Assembly (NCBI GenBank): GCA_027025615.1
Contig: JALVQM010000200.1
Span: 1 to 5,506, forward strand
Source of the DNA: Desulfobacteraceae bacterium
GTDB taxonomy: Bacteria > Desulfobacterota > Desulfobacteria > Desulfobacterales > Desulfosarcinaceae
Direction: 5' to 3'
DNA: 5,506 nucleotides
Position numbers and translations under genes: made by a program. Positions 1 to 5,244 of the stretch are shown here, piece after piece (the first letter of the stretch is position 1; each line of letters starts with the position of its first letter). Below the pieces are notes generated by a model. That model did no database searches and had not been told where the DNA came from. It saw only the letters and a list, made by a program, of their open reading frames with translations.

Positions 1-305
1 TTTTCTTCGGTGTCTTCCTCTTCTTCCTGGTTTTCATTTTCAAGGATTTCAGCTTCAAGGCGCTCCATTGCCCGTTGCATGGCCTCTGCCTTTTGCTGAC
101 GGCGCAGCTGGGTATCTTCCAGGGTCATGGAAGCTTTGGCGGCTTCGATGGCTTGCCTGGCAAGGCGCTCTCCGCCAAGTTTCAGAAAAAGCAGGACCGA
201 TTCCAACACCTCATGCTTTTGCCGTAATTTGACAGGGATACGGTACATCAAACGGTTCCATGCCGGGCGTAGTGCATCCGGTATTTCTATTGCTGGATTG
301 TTCAT
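1..305 (-). CDS. Unrecognised helical protein with acidic tail, N-terminal part
   Basis: Partial gene: the ATG is complementary to 303-305 and the frame stays open for 101 codons to the left edge, so the C-terminus is missing. A strong ribosome binding site, AAGGAG (complement of 315-320), sits 9 bases before the ATG and fixes this start. The protein begins MNNPAIEIPDALRPAWNRLM. A predicted helical segment with a leucine-rich stretch (VLESVLLFLKLGG, about residues 33-45) follows. After it comes a long charged helix, possibly coiled coil (about 46-92), and then an acidic run (ENENQEEEEDTEE, 89-101). There is no signal peptide and no clear membrane span, so it is probably cytoplasmic. I do not recognise a family. 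It is divergent from the small gene at 425. Being a gene is well supported by the ribosome binding site and the open frame; function is unknown. Confidence 0.75.
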   Translation of the reverse strand, partial: MNNPAIEIPDALRPAWNRLMYRIPVKLRQKHEVLESVLLFLKLGGERLARQAIEAAKASMTLEDTQLRRQQKAEAMQRAMERLEAEILENENQEEEEDTEE

Positions 306-326
306 ATTGTACAGCTCCTTAGACTG

Positions 327-342
327 TAAATTGATCAACTTA
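327..342. repeat. Imperfect 16-base inverted repeat in leader of the 305(-) gene
   Basis: TAAATTGATCAACTTA has 7 of 8 base pairs symmetrical around a perfect TTGATCAA core. It lies 22 bases upstream of the ATG at 305 and just upstream of that gene's ribosome binding site. It could be an operator half-site pair, but short AT-rich palindromes also arise by chance. Confidence 0.25.
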
Positions 343-371
343 AGGCTTGCAATATTTAGTCAATTCCAGCA

Positions 372-399
372 AATATAACCAAATATGGCAAAAAGTAAA
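372..399 (-). promoter_or_regulatory. Candidate sigma70-like promoter for the 305(-) gene
   Basis: Read on the minus strand, TTTACT (394-399, 4 of 6 matches to TTGACA) is followed after 16 bases by TATATT (372-377, 5 of 6 matches to TATAAT). This would start transcription near 365 and give a leader of about 60 bases carrying the inverted repeat at 327-342. The region is AT-rich, so a chance match is quite possible. Confidence 0.28.
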
Positions 400-424
400 G
401 TCACCATTGGACGATAAGGGAAAA

Positions 425-715
425 ATGAAACCTGACAATAGCGCAAACTGGGTTTATGTCATGGTCCAGGATCCGGAAGCAGAGGCCCAGATACTGGGGC
501 AGCAGGATACTGAACACAATATTGCTTTCATCCCGGTTTTCAATGACAAGGATGCGGCCCTCGGTGCAGCTCCGTATTTGGTCAAACAACCGGGACATCG
601 CTACGAGGCGCAGGCTATTTTATACGAAGATCTGGTCGTTTATGCCAGGGAGCATGGTTTCTTGCTGTTTTTTATCGATGATCACGGCAAGGTGGTCAAA
701 CAACAGGTGCCCTGA
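425..715 (+). CDS. Small conserved-looking protein of unknown function (96 aa)
   Basis: Ninety-six residues from ATG 425 to TGA 713-715. The frame is open back to a TTG at 347, but that start overlaps the AT-rich divergent promoter region. ATG 425 is preceded by AAGGG (416-420) at 4 bases, so I chose it. The protein begins MKPDNSANWVYVMVQDPEAE, then shows FIPVFNDKDAALGAAPYLVK (about 35-54), YEAQAILYEDLVVYA (60-74) and FLLFFIDDHGKVV (79-91). Alternating beta strands and helices suggest a compact alpha/beta domain with 'V..DP', 'IPVF.DK..A' and 'ILYEDL' signatures. There is no signal peptide, membrane span or Cys cluster. The 'IPVF.dkd.A' block vaguely recalls SseB-type domains, but I would not assign it to that family. 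It converges on the HD-domain gene, with 34 bases between the stop codons and no obvious terminator. Confidence 0.72.
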   Translation: MKPDNSANWVYVMVQDPEAEAQILGQQDTEHNIAFIPVFNDKDAALGAAPYLVKQPGHRYEAQAILYEDLVVYAREHGFLLFFIDDHGKVVKQQVP

Positions 716-749
716 AAAAAGGAAAGGCAAACAGCAGCTTTATTTGGTA

Positions 750-1679
750 TTACCAGTTTTGCCCGTAAAGTTTTTGTAATTTCTGGACGATTTGTTTGCG
801 GCGCAGATTTTGGCGTGGATCACCATCGGTGCTGCTTAGTATTTTTATCAAGTACTTGTGGTGATTTTCCATTGCCTTGGCGTAAAGATCGGCGTTGATT
901 CCCCACCTGGCTTGGAAATGAAGACGCATGAAACGATTTACGCCCTGCAGTTGGGACTTGAAACGTTTTGTGATGAACTCGTAGAAATTAACCGTCTTGT
1001 TTAACAGATCCAGCGAATTGCGATAACTGCCAACAGACCCTTCCCTGAATTCAAAGTAAAGCAAAAGCAGTTTTTCCAGGTAAGTCCGGTCTCCCATCTG
1101 GGCCATCAAGTCGGCGGCGGCCAGCATTCTGGCCAGCATGGCACAGGGAGCAGATGGAAAAGGTATAGAATTTACATTAATCGACAGGTCGGTGGCATTG
1201 ATCATTGCCTGACAATCAGGCACTTCTTTTTGAGTCAGTCCGAAACGCCGGCCGTAGCGGTTTGCGAAATCCATACTTCGTTGTACGTGTACAAGGGTAT
1301 ACTTGGCACCGGTACCCTCCAGGTCGGTTTTGTCCTGTATATATCCGGAATCATGAATCATGGCTGCCACAAGGGCTGTCAGGATCTGGCGCTGGGTAAA
1401 CTTGAAGTTGTCCTGAAAGGCGCCGTGGATAAGGCGCGCCATGGCCAGTATGGTGTCGGTAATATGTTTAAGGTTATGGTAGCCTGTGTTACATGCTCGT
1501 TCTGCAGGCCAATATCCGCGGTAGAGGCTGACAGTGAGGTTGAAAGCGTTTATTACAGGGGAGGGATCCATGGCGGGATCGGTCAGGGTCAGGATGAAAA
1601 CCACCTCGTCCAGGATTGCCGAAGGGGAATCCATGTCTAAAAGGTCAGCCAGTTGTCTTTGGCTTTTTCCTGACTTCAT
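750..1679 (-). CDS. HD-domain phosphohydrolase, cyclic-nucleotide phosphodiesterase-like
   Basis: A 309-residue protein probably hydrolysing a phosphoester bond in a nucleotide-type substrate with bound metal ions. Motifs in order are GYHNLKH (Y67, H68, N69, H72) with D75 after it, the paired MIHD (H109, D110), H131 in 'LVHVQRSMDFA', and AAADLMAQMGDR (D190). H72, H109-D110 and D190 are in the right order and spacing for HD-superfamily metal ligands. The 'YHN..H..D' start resembles class I cyclic-nucleotide phosphodiesterases. Their HDxxH signature is not kept: the fifth position is Y113. The C-terminal 100 residues are helical and basic, with no recognised domain. There is no signal peptide or membrane span. 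An in-frame TAA lies 9 bases upstream of the ATG (complement of 1677-1679), so translation cannot begin earlier. The ribosome binding site is weak, and Met16 is an alternative start. Divergent from the DHH phosphoesterase gene. The fold is fairly sure; the substrate is unknown. Confidence 0.82.
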   Translation of the reverse strand: MKSGKSQRQLADLLDMDSPSAILDEVVFILTLTDPAMDPSPVINAFNLTVSLYRGYWPAERACNTGYHNLKHITDTILAMARLIHGAFQDNFKFTQRQILTALVAAMIHDSGYIQDKTDLEGTGAKYTLVHVQRSMDFANRYGRRFGLTQKEVPDCQAMINATDLSINVNSIPFPSAPCAMLARMLAAADLMAQMGDRTYLEKLLLLYFEFREGSVGSYRNSLDLLNKTVNFYEFITKRFKSQLQGVNRFMRLHFQARWGINADLYAKAMENHHKYLIKILSSTDGDPRQNLRRKQIVQKLQKLYGQNW

Positions 1680-1692
1680 GTTAGTTTACCGT

Positions 1693-1758
1693 TGATCATG
1701 GTTTTTGTATTCAACAGGGTATCCGTTCCGGCCGGGTAAAACTTCAGGCTGATCATGG
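1693..1758. repeat. Nine-base direct repeat TGATCATGG, two copies
   Basis: TGATCATGG occurs at 1693-1701 and again at 1750-1758, 57 bases apart start to start, both in the leader expected for the HD-domain gene. The core TGATCA is itself palindromic. The copies could be binding sites for one regulator or chance; there is no further support. Confidence 0.22.
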
Positions 1759-1767
1759 ATGAATTTT

Positions 1768-1796
1768 ATCATAACAGATTGATATCCATTTGACCA
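1768..1796 (-). promoter_or_regulatory. Candidate sigma70-like promoter for the HD-domain gene
   Basis: On the minus strand, TGGTCA (1791-1796, 4 of 6 matches to TTGACA) and TATGAT (1768-1773, 5 of 6 matches to TATAAT) are separated by an ideal 17 bases. The predicted start near 1761 gives a leader of about 80 bases. The -35 box overlaps the -35 box of the opposite promoter for the DHH gene. Confidence 0.42.
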
Positions 1797-1818
1797 TTGC
1801 TTGAGAAGGTCTTAAATT
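1790..1818 (+). promoter_or_regulatory. Candidate sigma70-like promoter for the DHH phosphoesterase gene
   Basis: TTGACC (1790-1795, 5 of 6 matches) is followed after exactly 17 bases by TAAATT (1813-1818, 4 of 6 matches). The predicted start near 1825 coincides with the first base of a perfect palindrome at 1825-1838 and gives a leader of about 50 bases. Confidence 0.42.
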
Positions 1819-1824
1819 TTAGGC

Positions 1825-1838
1825 ACAACAATTGTTGT
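1825..1838. promoter_or_regulatory. Perfect 14-base palindrome, candidate operator
   Basis: ACAACAATTGTTGT is perfectly self-complementary (ACAACAA / TTGTTGT). It sits at the predicted transcription start of the DHH gene, where a bound dimeric repressor would block initiation. It is not followed by a T-tract, so it is not a terminator. The protein that would bind it is not identified. Confidence 0.4.
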
Positions 1839-1875
1839 TAAGCTGCCGGCCAAATTAAAAAAGAAAGCATGGAAA

Positions 1876-2790
1876 TTGGGCGAAAATATAGATCAAAACC
1901 CAAGGATCGCAAGGATTGTAACCCGGCCTGATTTTGATGGGATTGTCTGTGCGGTTGTCCTGAAAGCAGCCTTGTCGGTTGAAGAGCCTGTTTTCTGGAC
2001 TCAACCCGGGCAGATTCAGCAGAATCTGGTAAAAATCAGTTCCGGAGATGTGATTGCCAATTTGCCTTATCACCCCCAGTGCGGCCTTTGGTTTGATCAC
2101 CATTATTCCAATAAACTTGATTTCGATTTCAAAGGGGCTTTTGATCTGGCCCCATCGGCAGCCAGGGTGATTTACGAATACTTCAGGCCCGGTCTTGAAA
2201 AAGATTTTGATGAACTTGTTTCCCAGGCCGATAAAATCGATGCTGCTTGCCTTGAGTTGGATGAAATCCTTTATCCGCAGAAATATCCTTACATTTTATT
2301 GTCCATGACAATTAATGGCAATGACCAGAGCCAGCAACCTTATTGGGACCGGCTGGTAAGGCTTCTGGGATCGCTGTCCATCCAGCAGGTGATGCAGGAT
2401 CAGCAAGTCAGGCGTCACAGCCTTGAAATTATTGAAGTCAATAAGATTTATGCAGAAGCTTTGCAGCGCCACACAACCATGCAGGGCCCGCTTTCAATCA
2501 CTGATTTTCGCGGGATTTCACCGGCACCGGATGGCAACCGGTTTCTTGTCTATTCCCTTTTCCCGGAAGCAGTGGCTAACATAAAGATATTTCGCCAGCA
2601 GGGGCAGACGGTGGTAAAGATCGGCCACAGTATTGTCAACCGCAATTGTAATGTAAATGTGGGCAGGCTGCTTGCCCGATATGGCGGTGGAGGCCATAAA
2701 GGTGCCGGTGCATGCCGTTTCCCGACCCATCTGGAAGATAAGTACCTGCCACGCATTTTTGAGGTTATGCTCGCCAACCAGGTGGAATGA
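1876..2790 (+). CDS. DHH/DHHA1-family phosphoesterase
   Basis: A 304-residue probable Mn2+-dependent cytoplasmic phosphoesterase. The N-terminal DHH domain has RPDFDG (17-22, with D19 and D21 as likely metal ligands), the signature FDHHYSN (D74, H75, H76) and QADKID (118-123, with D119 and D122). The C-terminal DHHA1 domain carries the substrate-binding glycine motif YGGGGHKGAGA (269-279, with H274). This family includes nano-RNA/pApA phosphodiesterases (NrnA-like), RecJ and exopolyphosphatases; at 304 residues it matches the short NrnA-like class, not RecJ. The true substrate cannot be told from sequence. The start is unsure: TTG 1876 is the only standard start codon near the domain edge, and its ribosome binding site is poor (GGAAA directly before it, AAGAAAG 8 bases before). 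An ATG at 1869 is in another frame and stops at 1931. Divergent from the HD-domain gene. Confidence 0.88.
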   Translation: MGENIDQNPRIARIVTRPDFDGIVCAVVLKAALSVEEPVFWTQPGQIQQNLVKISSGDVIANLPYHPQCGLWFDHHYSNKLDFDFKGAFDLAPSAARVIYEYFRPGLEKDFDELVSQADKIDAACLELDEILYPQKYPYILLSMTINGNDQSQQPYWDRLVRLLGSLSIQQVMQDQQVRRHSLEIIEVNKIYAEALQRHTTMQGPLSITDFRGISPAPDGNRFLVYSLFPEAVANIKIFRQQGQTVVKIGHSIVNRNCNVNVGRLLARYGGGGHKGAGACRFPTHLEDKYLPRIFEVMLANQVE

Positions 2791-2837
2791 AAAACCGTAC
2801 CGCAAAACTGTCAAATCGATAGATTTCCTTATTTTGT

Positions 2838-2858
2838 AGGGCGTTACGTTGCCTTTTT
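2838..2858 (+). terminator. Possible Rho-independent terminator after the DHH gene
   Basis: AGGGC (2838-2842) can pair with GCCTT (2851-2855) across an 8-base loop, with one G-T wobble, and runs into TTTTT (2854-2858). It lies 48 bases after the DHH stop codon. The stem is short, so termination may be weak. Confidence 0.35.
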
Positions 2859-2912
2859 GGTTTTAATCTGGTATGCTGGATTCGTAAATGGGTTGGTGCT
2901 CCAGGATTGCAT

Positions 2913-2927
2913 GACCGTGAGCCGGTC
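2913..2927. repeat. Short perfect inverted repeat GACCG-TGAGC-CGGTC
   Basis: A 5-base stem with a 5-base loop upstream of the small gene at 3034. It fills a 17-base gap between TTGCAT (2907-2912) and CAAAAT (2930-2935), a very weak promoter match. It could be an operator or a chance hairpin. Confidence 0.2.
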
Positions 2928-2953
2928 GCCAAAATGAGATCATAAGGTCTTGT

Positions 2954-2973
2954 TTCCGGTATAAACTTCCGGT
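2954..2973. repeat. Tandem TTCCGGT repeats flanking a TATAAA box
   Basis: TTCCGGT occurs at 2954-2960 and 2967-2973, a 13-base period, with TATAAA (2960-2965, 5 of 6 matches to a -10 box) between them. No convincing -35 box lies upstream, so a promoter here would need an activator. The two repeats are placed as activator or repressor sites could be. It lies 61 bases before the gene at 3034. The rest of the 2791-3033 gap holds nothing else I can recognise. Confidence 0.25.
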
Positions 2974-3033
2974 GGTTATTACAGGCCATGCAAATCATGT
3001 GTCATCCGGCCCCCAGGCGGGACAGGAGGCCCC

Positions 3034-3321
3034 ATGGCTCACCGGGTTAAAATAGACGCCTCATTCAAGGCGGCTGAAGTTAAGGATTGGGATCCGGAAT
3101 CAGAGTTGTCCAGAGCTTTAAAAGAGAGGGAAGCTTTTCTGGAAGCCCATCCCCGCATGCGCTGTTATCAACGCGAGATTGACCGGGTTCTGGAAAATTC
3201 AGGCTCTGCTGAAAACAGGCTTTCGGTGTTGTGCCTGATGATTGAAGGCAAACTGCAGGAATTGCGCCAACAGCTTCAGAAACTGTACAGTATACTGATG
3301 CCCATTCTTTCTCAACCTTAA
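3034..3321 (+). CDS. Small helical protein of unknown function (95 aa)
   Basis: Ninety-five residues with a very good ribosome binding site (AGGAGG at 3024-3029, 4 bases before ATG 3034), which fixes the start. The sequence is predicted almost entirely helical. A charged N-terminal third (MAHRVKIDASFKAAEVKDWD) is followed by a helix 'SRALKEREAFLEAHPRMRCYQREIDRVL' (26-53), broken at HPRM. A C-terminal helix with heptad-like leucines (NRLSVLCLMIEGKLQELRQQ, about 61-80) then ends in ILMPIL. There are two Cys, no signal peptide and no membrane span. The layout distantly recalls small DUF3135-type proteins (acidic start, 'P...R' turn, final helix), but this is a memory-based impression and not an assignment. 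It could form a helical hairpin or a coiled-coil oligomer. The stop is 49 bases from the stop of the convergent PAS-LuxR gene. Confidence 0.75.
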   Translation: MAHRVKIDASFKAAEVKDWDPESELSRALKEREAFLEAHPRMRCYQREIDRVLENSGSAENRLSVLCLMIEGKLQELRQQLQKLYSILMPILSQP

Positions 3322-3325
3322 TGGT

Positions 3326-3348
3326 TTGGCAACAAGTCCGTTTGTCAA
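3326..3348. terminator. Possible shared weak terminator between convergent genes
   Basis: TTGGCAA (3326-3332) pairs with TTGTCAA (3342-3348) over 7 positions, one of them a G-T wobble, with a 9-base loop. It lies in the 49-base gap between the convergent genes ending at 3321 and 3371. Neither side has a T-tract, so it is a weak bidirectional stop at best. Confidence 0.25.
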
Positions 3349-3370
3349 TGATCCCGGCAATTCCTGTTCC

Positions 3371-4465
3371 CTATTCAAGGGAAGCCAGATAGGTGCGCAG
3401 GTTGACTTTCTTGTTTTTCAGTTTCAGCTTGCGCCTTATATTGTTGCGATAAGCTTCAACGGTCCGGACGGAAAGCTTGAGCTTGGCTGCTATTTGCTTG
3501 CTCCGGTTGCCCTGGCGGATCATGTTGGCCACCTGCAGTTCCGAAGGCGTCAGCCGGTGAAGTTCTATGGCCAGCCGTTTGGTAAAAGACGAGGTGATGT
3601 CTATCAGGTTGTTTTCAAGAATATCAAGGTAGGCAAGCTGATTTTCAACTGATTCCTGTTGGCGTATTTTATTTATATATGGCAACACCAGCTCCTTGAC
3701 GTTAAACATTATCCTTTCTTCCAGGTCTTTAAGCTGGTCCTCTTTCTTTGCAAGCAGATCTTCAAGCCTGGCATTGGCTTGCTCCAGGCGGGACTTTTCT
3801 TTTTCCATTTCTGCCGCTTGTTCCTGGAGATCGGCTTCGATTTCAAGGTGGCTGGCCAGGTCCTGTTGTAATTTTTCGTTCCTGGCGTTTAGTTCAGCCG
3901 TCCTGGTTCTAATAAGCTCCTCAAGTTTTTCCTGGGCCTGGCTCATTGCCTGTTGGGTTTCGATCCGGTCGGTGATATCCCGGCAAACACCCTGTTGGAG
4001 GAGGAAATTGCCTTTTTCATCGAAACGGATGCGGCAATTGGCCTCAAACCAGCGCAGTTCACCGGATTTCGTTTCTACCCGGAACTGGAGGCTGCGCATA
4101 TATGTCTTGCCCTGGGCAACGACCTCGAAGAAGGCGTTGACTATCCTGTCCCGGTCTTCCTCATAAATAAACTCCGGGAAAGATTTGCCGATCAACTCTT
4201 CAGGCTCGTAACCAAACATACGGGTAGCCTGGTTAATGGTTTGAATAACACCGAATTCGTTGAGTGAGTATACCAGGTCAGGGATGTTTTCCGCCAAAGA
4301 GCGGTAAAGCTCTTCACTTTTGCGCAGCTCAGCATGCACTTTCTTGAATTCTTGCTGTTGTGTTTCCAGTTGATTGATTTTTTTTCGTAAATGCTCGAGT
4401 TCTTTGAACAAGGCCTGGTATTTAGCGGGCAGATCTTCGCTTTCTAGTTTTTGGGGCAAAGTCAT
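3371..4465 (-). CDS. PAS-domain sensor transcription regulator with LuxR-type HTH
   Basis: A 364-residue cytoplasmic protein that probably binds DNA in response to a signal sensed by its PAS domain. Domains in order: an N-terminal coiled coil (about 14-50); a PAS domain (about 50-166) starting 'LRKSEELYRSLAENIPDLVY' with 'FGYEPEELIGKSFPEFIYEEDR' (84-105) and a PAC-like end 'GVCRDITDRIETQ' (159-171); a long coiled coil (about 165-255); a linker 'NVKELVLPYINKI' (255-267); and a LuxR/FixJ helix-turn-helix (about 303-364) with LTPSELQVANMIRQGNRSKQ and LSVRTVEAYRNNIRRKL. There is no receiver domain, histidine kinase or membrane span, so sensing and DNA binding are in one soluble chain. The NLRTYLASLE ending is typical, from memory, of PAS-LuxR proteins in Desulfobacterota. 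AGGAG (complement of 4471-4475) lies 5 bases before the ATG. It is in the same direction as the upstream YkgJ-like gene but 142 bases away with its own promoter. The PAS ligand is unknown. Confidence 0.9.
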   Translation of the reverse strand: MTLPQKLESEDLPAKYQALFKELEHLRKKINQLETQQQEFKKVHAELRKSEELYRSLAENIPDLVYSLNEFGVIQTINQATRMFGYEPEELIGKSFPEFIYEEDRDRIVNAFFEVVAQGKTYMRSLQFRVETKSGELRWFEANCRIRFDEKGNFLLQQGVCRDITDRIETQQAMSQAQEKLEELIRTRTAELNARNEKLQQDLASHLEIEADLQEQAAEMEKEKSRLEQANARLEDLLAKKEDQLKDLEERIMFNVKELVLPYINKIRQQESVENQLAYLDILENNLIDITSSFTKRLAIELHRLTPSELQVANMIRQGNRSKQIAAKLKLSVRTVEAYRNNIRRKLKLKNKKVNLRTYLASLE

Positions 4466-4531
4466 GGATACTCCTGATGCGACTATATCTTGGGTTTAAA
4501 GGCAAATCAAAACGGCATATATTGAAAAATT

Positions 4532-4558
4532 GCTATAGGAAAAATATCTTATTGTCAA
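4532..4558 (-). promoter_or_regulatory. Candidate promoter for the PAS-LuxR gene
   Basis: On the minus strand a perfect -35 box TTGACA (4553-4558) follows an A/T-rich tract and is followed after 15 bases by TATAGC (4532-4537, 4 of 6 matches). The spacer is 2 bases short of ideal; a 17-base spacing gives the poorer TAGCAA. A short spacer can signal activator dependence. The leader would be about 60 bases. Confidence 0.4.
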
Positions 4559-4607
4559 AAAAAAATTCGATTATCATTGTATCCGGGCAAAGCTGAAAAA
4601 GATTCGG

Positions 4608-5117
4608 CTACGGACGGACACATTCAAGGAAAGAAACTTCCATGGCCTGGCGTGCTTCCTTGAGCCGATCCAGGAACACTTTCAAATCTTCGTATCTTTT
4701 GGTATTGGCCAAGCAATCCTTTTGAGGAGGACAAAGGTACCAGGTACAAACGAAGGGTCGCTGCCGTCGTGGCAACAAGCACCCTCCGGCTGCAAGGTAT
4801 CTGCATCCCTGGCCAACGGTTGTCATGGTTTGGGCGGCCGCAACAGGTAGTCCTGCCAGGTGCAGATAAAGCAGATCCTGAAAATCGAACCAGATCGTGG
4901 CCCTCCGGCAGCATATATCGGTGCACCCCGGACAGGTTGTGGCGCACAAATCATCAAGGACAGGATCAAGCCGGGCAAAGATCATTTTTATCGATCCGGC
5001 GCACCGGCGCGCCGGATCCAGGGCTTTTTCATGGACTTTGAGGTGATGCCGGAAACAGGCGTTTACCTGTTTCCAGACGCTGGGTATGGTCCACGGAATG
5101 GGGTTTGACGGTATCAT
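4608..5117 (-). CDS. Cys-rich YkgJ-like putative metal-binding protein
   Basis: A 169-residue protein with 13 cysteines, most in two clusters. The first is CATTCPGCTDICC (C58, C62, C65, C69, C70). The second is 'GCRYLAAGGCLLPRRQRPFVC' with what follows (C105, C113, C124, C129, C135). The second cluster, a 'C.yL...GCllp...RP..C..Y.C' pattern, is the hallmark of the YkgJ / Fe-S-or-zinc cluster group, whose members are mostly uncharacterised. It probably binds Zn2+ or an Fe-S cluster through these residues; which metal cannot be told. C21, C39 and C166 lie outside the clusters. There is no signal peptide. The ATG (complement of 5115-5117) has a poor ribosome binding site (AGG almost touching the ATG), and no other start codon lies before Met45, so the start is moderately sure. 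Divergent from the YchF-like gene, with 179 bases between them. Confidence 0.8.
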   Translation of the reverse strand: MIPSNPIPWTIPSVWKQVNACFRHHLKVHEKALDPARRCAGSIKMIFARLDPVLDDLCATTCPGCTDICCRRATIWFDFQDLLYLHLAGLPVAAAQTMTTVGQGCRYLAAGGCLLPRRQRPFVCTWYLCPPQKDCLANTKRYEDLKVFLDRLKEARQAMEVSFLECVRP

Positions 5118-5172
5118 GCCTGTTAAATCATCTCAATCATGTGTTTGCGCAGCCCGGTTGGAGTGTAGGTTA

Positions 5173-5201
5173 AACATAAATTTAGAGCATCCTAAAATCA
5201 A
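5173..5201 (-). promoter_or_regulatory. Candidate sigma70-like promoter for the YkgJ-like gene
   Basis: On the minus strand TTGATT (5196-5201, 4 of 6 matches) and TATGTT (5173-5178, 4 of 6 matches) are separated by exactly 17 bases. The start would lie near 5166, giving a leader of about 48 bases. Confidence 0.33.
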
Positions 5202-5244
5202 TTGTCTTGCCTAATTGGCCATTCAGGGTTATTGATTTTGTTCG

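Noticed and set aside
347..424. N-terminal extension of the 96-residue gene from a TTG at 347
   Set aside because: The extension is AT-rich, overlaps the divergent promoter region, and lacks a ribosome binding site; ATG 425 has AAGGG nearby.
1230..1640. Open frame of 136 codons on the plus strand inside the HD-domain gene
   Set aside because: It lies wholly antisense to a gene with clear HD motifs, has no good ribosome binding site and shows no recognisable domain; it is a shadow frame.
2765..2998. Minus-strand 77-codon frame across the 2791-3033 gap
   Set aside because: It overlaps the DHH stop region, has low-complexity basic composition, and no ribosome binding site or family resemblance supports it.
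2870..3000. Search for a tRNA or small RNA in the gap before 3034
   Set aside because: There is no GGTTCGA-type loop or cloverleaf pairing, only a 5-base inverted repeat and the TTCCGGT pair.
3321..3392. 23-codon frame whose ATG overlaps the TAA of the small gene (TAATG)
   Set aside because: It runs into the end of the convergent PAS-LuxR gene and shows no ribosome binding site of its own; the overlap is probably chance.
3696..4166. Ser- and Arg-rich 156-codon open frame on the plus strand
   Set aside because: It is antisense to the PAS-LuxR gene. The Ser/Arg/Phe-rich composition is what results from reading a Glu/Lys/Gln-rich coiled-coil gene backwards.
4591..4609. Possible terminator hairpin AGCTGAA...TTCGGCT at the end of the Cys-rich gene
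   Set aside because: On the transcribed strand the stem has a C-A mismatch, overlaps the stop codon, and is not followed by a T-tract.
4769..5108. Plus-strand frames of 82-90 codons opposite the Cys-rich gene
   Set aside because: Both are antisense to a protein with a coherent cysteine pattern and show no motif of their own.
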